From Methanobacterium sp. (lineage in GTDB: Archaea; Methanobacteriota; Methanobacteria; Methanobacteriales; Methanobacteriaceae): 31,536 nucleotides of DNA. The stretch spans positions 1-31,536 of the forward strand of contig JAVSLW010000012.1 of the NCBI GenBank assembly GCA_039666455.1, written 5' to 3'. Under the pieces are notes generated by a model. It made no database searches. It saw nothing but the letters and a program-made list of their open reading frames with translations, and was not told the origin of the DNA. Positions 7,834 to 15,977 of this stretch are shown here, piece by piece; positions within the stretch are counted from its first letter, which is position 1; each line of letters opens with the position of its first letter. Made by a program: the position numbers and the translations under genes.

Positions 7834-8243
7834 TCAAATTAATTGAAAATAAGGAAGAATTATAAAACCCCCTGCAGCACCAATTACAGCACATCTTCCA
7901 CCGCTTGAAAGCATGTAATACATCAGTTCTAAAAACAAAATTTCGGTTTTTGTGGTCATAATTTCGAAATTATCGCTGATTTCAGTCTTATCAATGCTTC
8001 CTTTAAACGGTGGTTGGTCAAAACAACATCATAATAATTTGGCTCGTCATAACGGGTTGAAAGTGTGTTTTCCTGCTCGATGTGTGGATTGCTAATTCCA
8101 TGCATTCTAAGGTTCATGAGGGATATTCTGGTCATGGTCTGGTCAAAATCGTAACCATAAAGTGTTTCTTTCCTTAAAAATTGCCATTGTTTTTCATCTA
8201 ACTTATCTCCCTTTAAATTGAAGAAATTTTCATCAGTTAACAT
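7834..8243 (-). pseudogene. Fragment of type I restriction-modification methylase (HsdM), frameshifted in the NPPF motif
   Basis: The minus strand encodes a piece of an N6-adenine methylase M subunit: ETLYGYDFDQTMTRISLMNL followed by RMHGISNPHI, then VVLTN. At about 8010-8013 one C is missing from the catalytic motif. Restoring it gives TNPPFKGSIDK and then KTEILFLELMYYMLSSGG and RCAVI, typical HsdM sequence. After that the match fades and a stop comes at 7834-7836. The N-terminal two-thirds and the C-terminus are absent, and upstream of 8243 the frame closes within four codons. The fragment begins only 32 bases after the end of the AAA ATPase gene. Non-functional as a methylase. Confidence 0.8.
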
Positions 8244-8275
8244 GAGTGTATCCTAAATTTCCAACATTCCAATCT

Positions 8276-9469
8276 CTATGGCGGATAATATCCATCAATT
8301 TCCTTCTTATGTTTAATCCATCCCTCTAACATACGGTCAGCTATTTTATATTTCGACCCCTGCCCAAATGTAACCAGTCCTTTATTCTTTAAAATATCCA
8401 GATATTTTGTAAATGTCATTCTGGAAAATTCCACTGATTTTTCAAGCTCGCTCCAGCTTTGAGGCCCATTTTGAGCTATAGATATCATTATCTCTTTTTC
8501 TTTTTCGTTAAGCGTTCCCCATATCCTTATCCACATTACAGTTATCTGGTCCATCTTCTCAAAAAACGTTTCCTTGATTTTACCGGCATCGTAAATCTCT
8601 CCAGAAGATAAAGTATTGCAAAAACTGTTTATAATCGCAGGCACGCCCCTTGTACACTCATAAAAACGTTCAAGCCCATCTTCTGTAAAATTAATTTCGC
8701 TTACCCTTTCTTTAAGATAACCATCTGTTTCTTCCCTTGTGAAAGGATCGACGTTAACCTGTATCATCCGGCCGCCAAAAGCCCCGTTTCCACCGTTTAT
8801 CATCTCCACAATATCGCTTGTTTTAGAAATTGAGCCAGTGAATATGTAACTGACATTATCCTGGTCTTGAGTATAACTCCTGATTAACCAGAAGAATGAA
8901 CTTGGGTTTTTTAACTCTCCTAAAAGCTGAAATTCATCAATGACAATAACAAATCCTTTAATTTCTCCTTCTGATTTATCAACTACTTTTTGGGGAAATT
9001 CCATTACGAAATGACTTAATTTTTCATAGTTATCCTTAGTTTCAGGTACTGTTATGCCCAGTATACTTCCAGCTTCTTTAAAATCATATTCTTTCATACG
9101 TGCTTTAACTAAAAAATCTTTTATTGAATAATATATCCTATCTAAAATGTCTTCGTCATCTCCTCTTAAAGCATCATTCATGGAGTTCAGTAAATTATGC
9201 ATTATCAATTCTTCATTGATTTTCCCCCTCTGATTTCCATATACTTTGGAAATATCAATATAAGTTACCAGTATATCTTCAGGCAGCTCTTTGAGTATTT
9301 TTTTTAAAAGATACGTTTTTCCTACACCTCTTAAGCCGGTGACTAATATCTGTTCAGATATATTTTCATTTAAAGCGTTTAAATAATGTTTCAGCTTCTT
9401 TATATCCTTTTCTCTATTATAAAAATGTTTATCCAAATCCTGAGGAATACTTAAAGGCAAAAGAGGCAT
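8276..9469 (-). CDS. Archaeal AAA-family ATPase with C-terminal winged helix
   Basis: This intact 397-residue protein belongs to the archaeal ATPase_2/SSO1545-like STAND-type group. Walker A is GLRGVGKT (45-52), Walker B is VIVIDEF (174-180), a sensor-like strand YIFTGSISK lies near 209-217, and the C-terminal about 80 residues form a winged helix (SWSELEKSVEFSRMTFTKYLDILKNKGLVTF). Such proteins resemble Orc1/Cdc6-type ATPases and are common in archaeal accessory regions; a defined function is not known to me. ATG start behind AAGGTAGTGAT. It lies alone between an hsdR fragment and an hsdM fragment, and its promoter region holds a regular palindrome array at 9519-9674. The winged helix makes the protein a candidate to bind that array, which is inference. 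Confidence 0.8.
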   Translation of the reverse strand: MPLLPLSIPQDLDKHFYNREKDIKKLKHYLNALNENISEQILVTGLRGVGKTYLLKKILKELPEDILVTYIDISKVYGNQRGKINEELIMHNLLNSMNDALRGDDEDILDRIYYSIKDFLVKARMKEYDFKEAGSILGITVPETKDNYEKLSHFVMEFPQKVVDKSEGEIKGFVIVIDEFQLLGELKNPSSFFWLIRSYTQDQDNVSYIFTGSISKTSDIVEMINGGNGAFGGRMIQVNVDPFTREETDGYLKERVSEINFTEDGLERFYECTRGVPAIINSFCNTLSSGEIYDAGKIKETFFEKMDQITVMWIRIWGTLNEKEKEIMISIAQNGPQSWSELEKSVEFSRMTFTKYLDILKNKGLVTFGQGSKYKIADRMLEGWIKHKKEIDGYYPP

Positions 9470-9518
9470 AATATCACTACCTTCACATTTTAATATTTAT
9501 TTAGTTTTTATTTTAATT

Positions 9519-9674
9519 AGTATATTTTACTATACTAAATATAATTCTTATTAAATTTATTATAAGTATAATATATTATACTAAGTATATTTTATAATAA
9601 TTTTGCAGTAAGTATAATTTATTATACCAAATACAGTTTACGTTCATTTAATGAATAGTATAGTTTATTATACC
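9519..9674. repeat. Array of 18-bp AT-rich palindromes with 46-bp period
   Basis: Four copies of an 18-bp inverted repeat, consensus AGTATAATTTATTATACY, start at 9519, 9565, 9611 and 9657, exactly 46 bases apart. Copy 2 (AGTATAATATATTATACT) is a perfect palindrome. Copy 1 has perfect 6-bp arms AGTATA/TATACT, and copies 3 and 4 end in ACC instead of ACT. The 28-bp spacers differ in sequence but keep their length. A degenerate fifth copy sits at 9584-9601, 19 bases after copy 2. The array occupies the gap between the hsdR fragment and the ATPase gene start, so it is best read as an operator or binding platform. Confidence 0.75.
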
Positions 9675-9785
9675 CATAATGTAATCTGTAATAAGCTTGA
9701 TTTTTAAGCTTTAAAATAATTTATTAGATATATACAAGTTACATATTGTTTTTTTATAGTTTCAATCAAAATATAACCTTTGTAA

Positions 9786-10685
9786 TCAACACATTTTAAT
9801 CTGATTACACTTATCAACAAGATCTCGCAGTTCATCCGGCTCAAAAATATACAAAGGATTCTCATCTGCCAAAGGCGAAACTGTAAAGTCCTCAATTTCA
9901 ATATGTTTCCTCTCTGCAAACACTTTCTTTAAAAGCAGTAAAAAATCCTTTTTATGATACTTCTGAATATTTTCAATGCTTAATTCTGGGCGGAGTGATG
10001 AAAACTCCCTTTCAAGCTCTAAAAGCTCACCTGATGTGATGCATTTACCCTTTCTAATTTTCCGCACAATCTCATTCCTATCAAGGAGTGCTTTAAGCTC
10101 TTCATCTTCTTTAATTTCTTTTACATATTCGCTGCGGCTAATAACCCTGTCATGATCATCAATTATAACCAGTTTCCTTCGCTCCGGCTCAAAATATTTC
10201 ATAAGCGGTGCTAAATCCCTCACCATGAAATCAACATCCTCAAAGGTGATATCTTCCCAGAAACCGTCATCTAAAACTCTTAAAATTTCTTCCCTTTTAT
10301 TGCTGATTTCGTTTAAATTATCTTTTTGGAGGATATTTTCAGCTCTTTCCTGCACATATTCTCTTATTTTATCGATTCCGTCCAGTTTATTATCCAAAAT
10401 GAATCCAAATAACTTTTCAGTGTTTAAAATAAACGATGAAACATTGGCATTTGTCCCCTGATTTAAAATCATTAAAGGTGAAATGTCTTTTAAAAGCTCC
10501 TGAATGTACTCTTCAAGGTTAAAAGGTTCATTTTTAAGCTTATTTATCATATTAAGCTTTTCTCTTACGATAAATGAATTTTCATCAAGTGATCCAATTG
10601 TATCAATGATTTTTGTTGTTATAATTTTCTTCTGATTGTCTGTGAGGTTCTTCTTTAGTAGCTGGACTCTCTGGTCAAATAATTT
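9786..10685 (-). pseudogene. 3' fragment of type I restriction endonuclease R subunit (HsdR, EcoEI_R C-terminal domain)
   Basis: An open frame on the minus strand runs from just after a TAG at 10686-10688 to the stop at 9786. It begins KLFDQRVQLLKKNLTDNQKK, typical of the C-terminal helical domain of HsdR-type motor subunits, and contains MVRDLAPLMKYFEPER and RKLVIIDDHDRVISRSEYV. The helicase and nuclease domains that should make up the first two-thirds are absent; upstream is non-coding AT-rich DNA. An internal ATG at 10550 could start a 254-residue product, but no good ribosome site is visible. Only the domain that anchors HsdR to the methylase remains, so I treat it as a pseudogene. Confidence 0.7.
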
Positions 10686-10842
10686 CTATTAACCTATTTG
10701 TTATACACCATTTTAATTTAATTCTATTAAAATTTTAGCTTAAATCAATCCAATGAAAATTCTGATTTGATCAAGTAATTAATTCAACTCCAATATTAAC
10801 TTCATCCAATAATTTATAAATTAATATTTGCAATGGAGATAC

Positions 10843-11517
10843 ATGGAAGAACCTATATCAGTAAAATTTCCTTTAAAAGGAGAGTGGATGGTCTTAAATA
10901 GCCCTGGCACTAAAATTCCAAGCCATGGCACAGATGTCCTTGGACAAATCTATGCCTTCGACTTTTTACAGGTTGATTGGAGCCATAAACCTCTTAAATT
11001 CTACAAAAAAAGCATTTTAGATTATTTTTTAGGGAAAGTGCATTTAAATGATTGTTACTGCTATGGTAAACCTATTTATGCACCAATTTCTGGCACTGTG
11101 GTTGAAGCCCTTGATGGATACCCTGAACGCGACCCGGTTCAACCCTTTCATGATATTTCAGTCGCATTTAAGAATGCATGGTTTTTCGATCCAAAAAAAC
11201 AGAGCCTCCAGGAAGTTGCTGGTAATTTTGTTATCATTCAAGGAAATGAAGCCTGTGCAGTTCTTGCACACATGAAAAAAGATTCAATAAAAGTACAAAA
11301 AGGAGATGAAATTAAATCAGGAGATTTAGTTGGTAATGTTGGCCATTCTGGTAATTCAACAGCACCCCATCTTCATTTTCACCTCATGGATAGTCCTGAT
11401 CCAACCATTGCTAAAGGTGTTCCGTGTTGTTTTAGTGAATATGAATTATATCATAAGGGCTACTGGGTAAATCGAGTGAATAGAATACCGAAAAATAAAG
11501 ATAGGATTCGTTTTTAA
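10843..11517 (+). CDS. M23-family (lysostaphin-type) metallopeptidase-like protein
   Basis: The 224-residue product has the LytM/M23 fold. YGKPIYAPISGTVVEA opens the beta-sandwich, HGTDVLGQIYAFDF near residue 30 supplies the first zinc-type His and Asp, GNFVIIQGNE and VLAHMKKDSIKVQKGDEIKS match the core strands, and GHSGNSTAPHLHFHLMD contains the HxH motif. In bacteria this fold cleaves peptidoglycan peptides; pseudomurein lacks those bonds, so its archaeal substrate is unknown. I see no signal peptide, so it may act in the cytoplasm. I chose the ATG at 10843 because GGAGAT lies just upstream; a TTG at 10828 in the same frame is possible. A TATA-like TTATAAATTAATA at 10814-10826 sits close to the start, implying a very short leader. 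Confidence 0.8.
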   Translation: MEEPISVKFPLKGEWMVLNSPGTKIPSHGTDVLGQIYAFDFLQVDWSHKPLKFYKKSILDYFLGKVHLNDCYCYGKPIYAPISGTVVEALDGYPERDPVQPFHDISVAFKNAWFFDPKKQSLQEVAGNFVIIQGNEACAVLAHMKKDSIKVQKGDEIKSGDLVGNVGHSGNSTAPHLHFHLMDSPDPTIAKGVPCCFSEYELYHKGYWVNRVNRIPKNKDRIRF

Positions 11518-11682
11518 GTATTTAATGCAAAAAAGGTTTTTAAATTATTAATCATTCTAATTAAACATTTTAAAATGTTGTAGAAAAGATTAAATAAGTA
11601 TAACTGCTATTAACTTTTGATCAACTTTTATTGGTGTAAGTAGTCAGCATCTAAAAGTTAAATCTCTTAAAAAGGTGGTTAA

Positions 11683-12513
11683 ATGGAATGTCCAAATTGC
11701 AGTGAAAATGTAGCTGAAGAGGGAAATTTTTGCTCTGAATGCGGTACAAAAATAGAACAGGCTCCTGTTGAGAAATTAGTAGAAGTTATTGAAGAAAATG
11801 TTGAAGAAGAACCTTATCAGACAAGCAAATACTCAGTTCAAACATTTTTAGATAGAACTGCTGAAAAAAATGCTGGTGAAGAGGTATTCGAGCTTGAAAA
11901 TGATTATTTACTGAATGTTAATTTAAACGGTAAAGTATGGGCCAAACTGGGGTCCATGGTAGCTTATACAGGTGATGTGAAATTTAAAAAGCAGAGCTCT
12001 CTTGAAGGTGGTATTGACAAATTTTTAATGAAGAAGGTGAGTGGAGAAAGCAGTAAGCTCATGTCAGCAAAAGGACAGGGACACGTTTACCTGGCTGATA
12101 AAGGAAAGAGAATAACTATTCTAAACCTTGAAGGCTACAGACTATATGTCAACGGAAATGACATCCTTGCATTTGAAGAAGAAATCGACTGGGACATAAA
12201 AATGATGTCCGGTGCCGGAGCAATGTCTGGAGGGCTTTTCAACATAAGACTCCAGGGCTATGGAATGATTGCAATAACAACTCATTACATTCCAATAACA
12301 CTTGCAGTAACCCCTGATAGGCCTGTTTATACTGATCCAAATGCTACTGTGGCCTGGTCCGACGGTTTATCCATTGACTACAAAACAGACATTAATTTAG
12401 GCACCTTATTTGGAAGAGGCAGTGGTGAAACCTTCCAGATGGCCTTTAGAGGCAATGGTTTTGTGATTGTCCAGCCTTACGAGGAAATTGTTGGTGGCTA
12501 CGGTCAAATGTAA
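11683..12513 (+). CDS. Zinc-ribbon plus AIM24-domain protein
   Basis: This 276-residue protein begins with a zinc ribbon (CPNC at 3-6, CSEC at 17-20). An acidic linker follows, then an AIM24/DUF124 beta-rich domain from about residue 50 to the end, with characteristic runs such as KLMSAKGQGHVYLAD, ITILNLEGYRLYVNG and FQMAFRGNGFVIVQP. AIM24-domain proteins are widespread and often unassigned; in mitochondria the family is linked to inner-membrane architecture. The role here is unknown. ATG start behind AAAAAGGTGG. It is transcribed alone; a T-rich tract follows the stop. Confidence 0.8.
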   Translation: MECPNCSENVAEEGNFCSECGTKIEQAPVEKLVEVIEENVEEEPYQTSKYSVQTFLDRTAEKNAGEEVFELENDYLLNVNLNGKVWAKLGSMVAYTGDVKFKKQSSLEGGIDKFLMKKVSGESSKLMSAKGQGHVYLADKGKRITILNLEGYRLYVNGNDILAFEEEIDWDIKMMSGAGAMSGGLFNIRLQGYGMIAITTHYIPITLAVTPDRPVYTDPNATVAWSDGLSIDYKTDINLGTLFGRGSGETFQMAFRGNGFVIVQPYEEIVGGYGQM

Positions 12514-12690
12514 AATTGCTTAAATTCTTTTTGTTTTAAACGTCTCTTTATTTACTTTTTAATTTTCAGAAATTGTTTGCACTAAAAAGTACAGCAGTTT
12601 AAGGAATTGGTAGATTTTTGATATATATGCAAAAAGAATAATACTACCAAAATATTTAAAGAACGTGGCTAACGAAAGACATGTTAAATC

Positions 12691-12815
12691 AATATAAGTA
12701 GAGAATGCAGAGAAATTGGCCCAAACCTATAGAACTGCTTTAAACCAGTTAATGGAAAAAAAATATTATTATGATCGCAAAACTTCATTTTATGAAGCTA
12801 AAACAGGTGAATCAC
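12691..12815 (+). other. Possible decayed coding fragment upstream of the thiF-like gene
   Basis: One frame reads VENAEKLAQTYRTALNQLM and then EKKYYYDRKTSFYEAKTGE straight into the thiF-like gene's 5' end before closing. It looks protein-like but is preceded by a stop and has no clear start. I do not recognise it; it may be a remnant or chance. Confidence 0.2.
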
Positions 12816-13568
12816 ATGTCAAGAAGATACGAGGGAATGGCTTACTGGGAAATTGTAAGTAGACAGATGGGAATTGTAACGAAATCTGTACAGGAAAGAT
12901 TTAGAGATGCTAAAATCACCGTTATCGGTTGCGGTGGAATCGGCGGCGCCACTACAGAAATGCTTGTCAGGATGGGTGTTGGAGATCTCACCATAATTGA
13001 TAAAGACACCTTCGATGTTTCTAATATCAACCGCCAGCTTATGAGCAGCTTTTACAGTGTTGGAAAGTCCAAAGTAAATACAACATACGAAATTTTAAAG
13101 TCAATAAATCCATTTGTAAACATTACCTCCTTTGAAGAGGAATTAAATGAAGATAATGTTCAAAAGATCGTTGAAGGAAGCGACATTATTGTAGATGCGC
13201 TTGATAATCTGGTAACAAGAATTATTCTAAGCAGATATGCATATGAATCAGGTATCCCATTTGTTCATGGTGCAATACATGGGACAATGGGGCAGGTAAG
13301 TATTTTTACAGAAGATACACCCACTTATGAAGAACTGTTTAAATTACCCTCTCTTGGAAAAGATTTAAGTGAAGAAGTGATTGCTGAGGTTAAGAAAATG
13401 AGTGCCGAAGTCCCCCCTGTAATTGCTCCTGTTCCAAATATTGTGGGCTGTTTACAGGCATTTGAAGCTTTTAAGTTAATTACACTTCAAGGAGATTCCA
13501 TAATGGCTCCTGATGTACTGATGTTCGATTTACTCAATAAGGAGCCGTTTTCAATTGTGAAATTTTAA
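12816..13568 (+). CDS. ThiF/MoeB/HesA-family E1-like adenylyltransferase
   Basis: The 250-residue product is an E1-like enzyme that would adenylate the C-terminus of a small ubiquitin-like sulfur carrier (ThiS, MoaD or SAMP type). The nucleotide-binding GCGGIGG lies at about 39-45, followed by the IIDKDTFDVSNINRQ strand with its ATP-contacting Asp and Arg. DIIVDALDN and a PVPNIVGCLQAFEAFKL helix complete the fold. The CxxC zinc pairs of MoeB are absent, as in some HesA-like and archaeal members. I chose the ATG at 12816, preceded by CAGGTGAATCAC, rather than 12771. No carrier gene is adjacent. Its 3' end overlaps by 35 bases the convergent sulfite-reductase-like gene, which hints at a shared sulfur theme. 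Confidence 0.82.
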   Translation: MSRRYEGMAYWEIVSRQMGIVTKSVQERFRDAKITVIGCGGIGGATTEMLVRMGVGDLTIIDKDTFDVSNINRQLMSSFYSVGKSKVNTTYEILKSINPFVNITSFEEELNEDNVQKIVEGSDIIVDALDNLVTRIILSRYAYESGIPFVHGAIHGTMGQVSIFTEDTPTYEELFKLPSLGKDLSEEVIAEVKKMSAEVPPVIAPVPNIVGCLQAFEAFKLITLQGDSIMAPDVLMFDLLNKEPFSIVKF

Positions 13569-14241
13569 TTTTTTGAAATAAAACATCCTGAGAGAATTTT
13601 TCAAACCCAATTCTCTCTATAACTGCACCCATACGTTTTTCAATGCCTTGATTGGTATAATAACTTATTATTTTACCTATCATGTCAATTACTTCATCAT
13701 CTGAAAGATTTTTAGCTAATACTTTGCCAATCAATGGTTTAATTCCACATGTTCCTCCCACCAATAACTTCCAACCTTTACCCATTCCAATCAGTCCTAT
13801 ATCACGGACAGCAGATTCACCACATGAATTTGGACAGCCTGAAACAGCAATTTTTACCTTATTTGGGGTTTTAGTTCCACAAAAAAGTTTATCAATCTTA
13901 ATGCCCATTTCCACACTGTTCTGCAGTCCTTGCTTACAGTGTATATTACCTATACAAGATTTAACAGGTCTCACACAATTACCAATATGCCCCCCAGGTT
14001 TCATCCCCAAATCTTTCCATATATCATCTAAATCGTCTTCTCTAATGCCATAAAGAGATATCCTTCCTTCCGATGTTGTTTTAATTGTTTTAACATCATA
14101 CCTGTCTGCCACATCTGCTATTTTTCGCAGCATAGCAGAATCAACTATTCCTCCTGAAATATAGGGAATTATGGCATATGTTTCCATATCTTTTTGAATA
14201 GTAGCTCCTTTTTCTGATATTTTCTCTTTAATTTCTTTCAA
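13534..14241 (-). CDS. Small sulfite/nitrite-reductase-like siroheme iron-sulfur protein
   Basis: At 235 residues this is a minimal member of the dissimilatory-sulfite-reductase-like proteins found in methanogens: one ferredoxin-like half-domain (about 20-85) and one siroheme/[4Fe-4S] domain. The cluster and siroheme ligands are visible as CVRPVKSCIG (two Cys six residues apart) and CPNSCGES (CxxxC), the last Cys probably bridging siroheme and cluster. Activity on sulfite or nitrite is not established for this short type; other siroheme or tetrapyrrole roles are possible. The start is a TTG at 14241 with AAGGAG eight bases upstream; TTTTATATTAC around 14291-14301 is a plausible TATA box. The end overlaps the convergent thiF-like gene. 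Confidence 0.8.
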   Translation of the reverse strand: MKEIKEKISEKGATIQKDMETYAIIPYISGGIVDSAMLRKIADVADRYDVKTIKTTSEGRISLYGIREDDLDDIWKDLGMKPGGHIGNCVRPVKSCIGNIHCKQGLQNSVEMGIKIDKLFCGTKTPNKVKIAVSGCPNSCGESAVRDIGLIGMGKGWKLLVGGTCGIKPLIGKVLAKNLSDDEVIDMIGKIISYYTNQGIEKRMGAVIERIGFEKFSQDVLFQKIKISQLKTAPY

Positions 14242-14490
14242 AATTTTATCTCCTTCGCATTTAATAGAGTACTTTAAAAAATAATTTGAGCGTAATATAA
14301 AAGACCTAACGGCAAGTGTAAACAGGCCATATGTTAAATCATTATAAAGACCGCAAATACAGAAATTTTCATTAAAGATATTCTGTTTTGATTATAGAGT
14401 ATTGTTATACTATTTTGAACTTCTGTGAAATTAAATATATTATTATTTGTATTTTTTTAGTGGTTAGAATATTGAAATAATTTTTCAAAA

Positions 14491-14500
14491 CATTTATATA
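14491..14500 (+). promoter_or_regulatory. TATA box of glnA
   Basis: CATTTATATA at 14491-14500 matches an archaeal TATA box. Transcription would start near 14525, immediately after the NrpR-type operator at 14510-14523. Confidence 0.7.
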
Positions 14501-14509
14501 CCATTAAAA

Positions 14510-14523
14510 GGAAATCTCTTTCC
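14510..14523. promoter_or_regulatory. NrpR operator of glnA (GGAA-N6-TTCC)
   Basis: GGAA-ATCTCT-TTCC is an exact match to the operator described for the methanogen nitrogen repressor NrpR (GGAA N6 TTCC). It lies 9 bases after the TATA box and overlaps the likely transcription start. NrpR bound here would block RNA polymerase under nitrogen excess; 2-oxoglutarate relieves this in studied methanogens. The nrpR gene itself lies directly after glnA. Confidence 0.9.
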
Positions 14524-14560
14524 GGTGTATATTTACTCTAATTTATCATGGAGGTAAATA

Positions 14561-15889
14561 ATGTCAGACAAAATAGGACAGATTATAGAAAATATTGAAA
14601 AGAGTGGCACAAAGTTTGTAAGGCTACAGTTTGTAGACATACACGGAGCTCCAAAAAACATGGCAATTCCACTGGTTAAACCAGGCCAAATTGAAGATAT
14701 AATAAAAGACGGTCTTTTATTCGATGGTTCATCTGTTGAAGGTTTCGTTGACATTAACGAAAGTGACCTGATCCTAAAACCTGATCCAGATACATTCTCT
14801 GCTTTACCATGGAGACCAGAAGAACAGGGTGTCTGCAGGTTCATCTGTGACATTTACTGGCCAGAAGGAAAACCTTTTGAAGGAGATCCAAGATACGTAC
14901 TTAAAAAAGCATTAGAAAAGGCTGAAAAATCTGGATATGAATACAACGTAGGTCCAGAACCTGAGTTTTTCGTACTGGACCAGGACGAGGAAGGAAACGT
15001 TATTCCTAACGATTACGGAGCATATTTTGATGTAGAACCTGTAGATCAGGGTACTGACATTCGAAGACAGCTTGTTATGGACCTTGAAGCTTTAAACTTT
15101 GATATAGAAGTCAGTCACCACGAAGTAGCCCCAGGTCAGCATGAAATTGACTTTAAGTTTGATAAAGCATTGAAAACTGCTGATGCAGTAATTACATTTA
15201 AACAGGCTATAAAAGCTATCGTAGATACCATGGGATACATGGTAACATTTATGCCCAAACCATTCTTTGGAGAAAACGGAAGCGGTATGCACTGCCACCA
15301 GTCATTATTTAAAGATGGTGAAAACCTGTTTTACGACCCTGATACTCCAACACAACTTTCAAAAGAAGCAATGTACTTCATGGGCGGCCTCTTAAAACAC
15401 TCCCCTGCTCTAACAGCAATTTGTGCCCCCACCATAAACTCTTACAAGCGTTTAGTACCTGGATACGAAGCACCGGTGTACGTTGCATACGGCCTTAAAA
15501 ACAGATCCACACTGGTTAGAATCCCTGCATCCCGTGGAAAAGGTACCCGTATTGAGTTAAGAATGCCTGATCCCTCATGTAACCCCTACCTTGCATTTGC
15601 CACCATGTTAGAAGCAGGTTTAGACGGTATAAAAAATAAAATTGACCCTGGAGAACCAACCGAAATTGACGTGTTTGAAAAGAGCATTGAAGAACTAAAA
15701 GAATTAGGTATAGGTGTTTTACCTTCCAGCCTATGGGAAGCATATCATGCACTTGAAAAAGACGAAGTAGTTAAATCTACATTAGGGGACCACATATACA
15801 CTAAGTTTATGGATATTAAGAAGAAAGAATGGGATGATTACAGAATACAGGTATTCGACTACGAATTAGACAAATACCTTTACATTTAA
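14561..15889 (+). CDS. glnA: Glutamine synthetase, type I
   Basis: The 442-residue enzyme makes glutamine from glutamate, ammonia and ATP and is the main entry for ammonia at low supply. It shows the beta-grasp with DGSSVEGF (about 50-57), the catalytic core with NGSGMHCHQSLF (ATP/ammonia site), NRSTLVRIP and GTRIELRMPDPSCNPYLA (glutamate and phosphate contacts). The length matches the GSI-alpha group, and I see no clear adenylylation loop. ATG start behind CATGGAGG. Expression should be under NrpR control through the GGAA-N6-TTCC site at 14510-14523. A T-rich tract (about 15890-15930) after the stop suggests termination before nrpR. Confidence 0.97.
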   Translation: MSDKIGQIIENIEKSGTKFVRLQFVDIHGAPKNMAIPLVKPGQIEDIIKDGLLFDGSSVEGFVDINESDLILKPDPDTFSALPWRPEEQGVCRFICDIYWPEGKPFEGDPRYVLKKALEKAEKSGYEYNVGPEPEFFVLDQDEEGNVIPNDYGAYFDVEPVDQGTDIRRQLVMDLEALNFDIEVSHHEVAPGQHEIDFKFDKALKTADAVITFKQAIKAIVDTMGYMVTFMPKPFFGENGSGMHCHQSLFKDGENLFYDPDTPTQLSKEAMYFMGGLLKHSPALTAICAPTINSYKRLVPGYEAPVYVAYGLKNRSTLVRIPASRGKGTRIELRMPDPSCNPYLAFATMLEAGLDGIKNKIDPGEPTEIDVFEKSIEELKELGIGVLPSSLWEAYHALEKDEVVKSTLGDHIYTKFMDIKKKEWDDYRIQVFDYELDKYLYI

Positions 15890-15977
15890 TTCTTCCATTT
15901 CTTTTTAAATTTTTGAAAACTTTTTTTACTCTGATTTTACAATATATTTAATACCATAATTCAAATCTGGTGAATAA

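Noticed and set aside
7935..7973. Inverted repeats ATAATTTCGAAATTAT and ACAAAA...TTTTGT in the hsdM fragment as a further hairpin element
   Set aside because: The loops are not 3 nt and the gap is 4 rather than 6 bases, so it does not fit the family closely enough; it may be coincidence in AT-rich DNA.
9519..9674. CRISPR array
   Set aside because: Repeats are only 18 bp, fully palindromic and imperfect, spacers are AT-rich and 28 bp, just four units occur and no cas gene is near.
9704..9919. Minus-strand 71-codon ORF at the end of the hsdR fragment
   Set aside because: It overlaps the HsdR-like frame in another phase; its composition is not protein-like.
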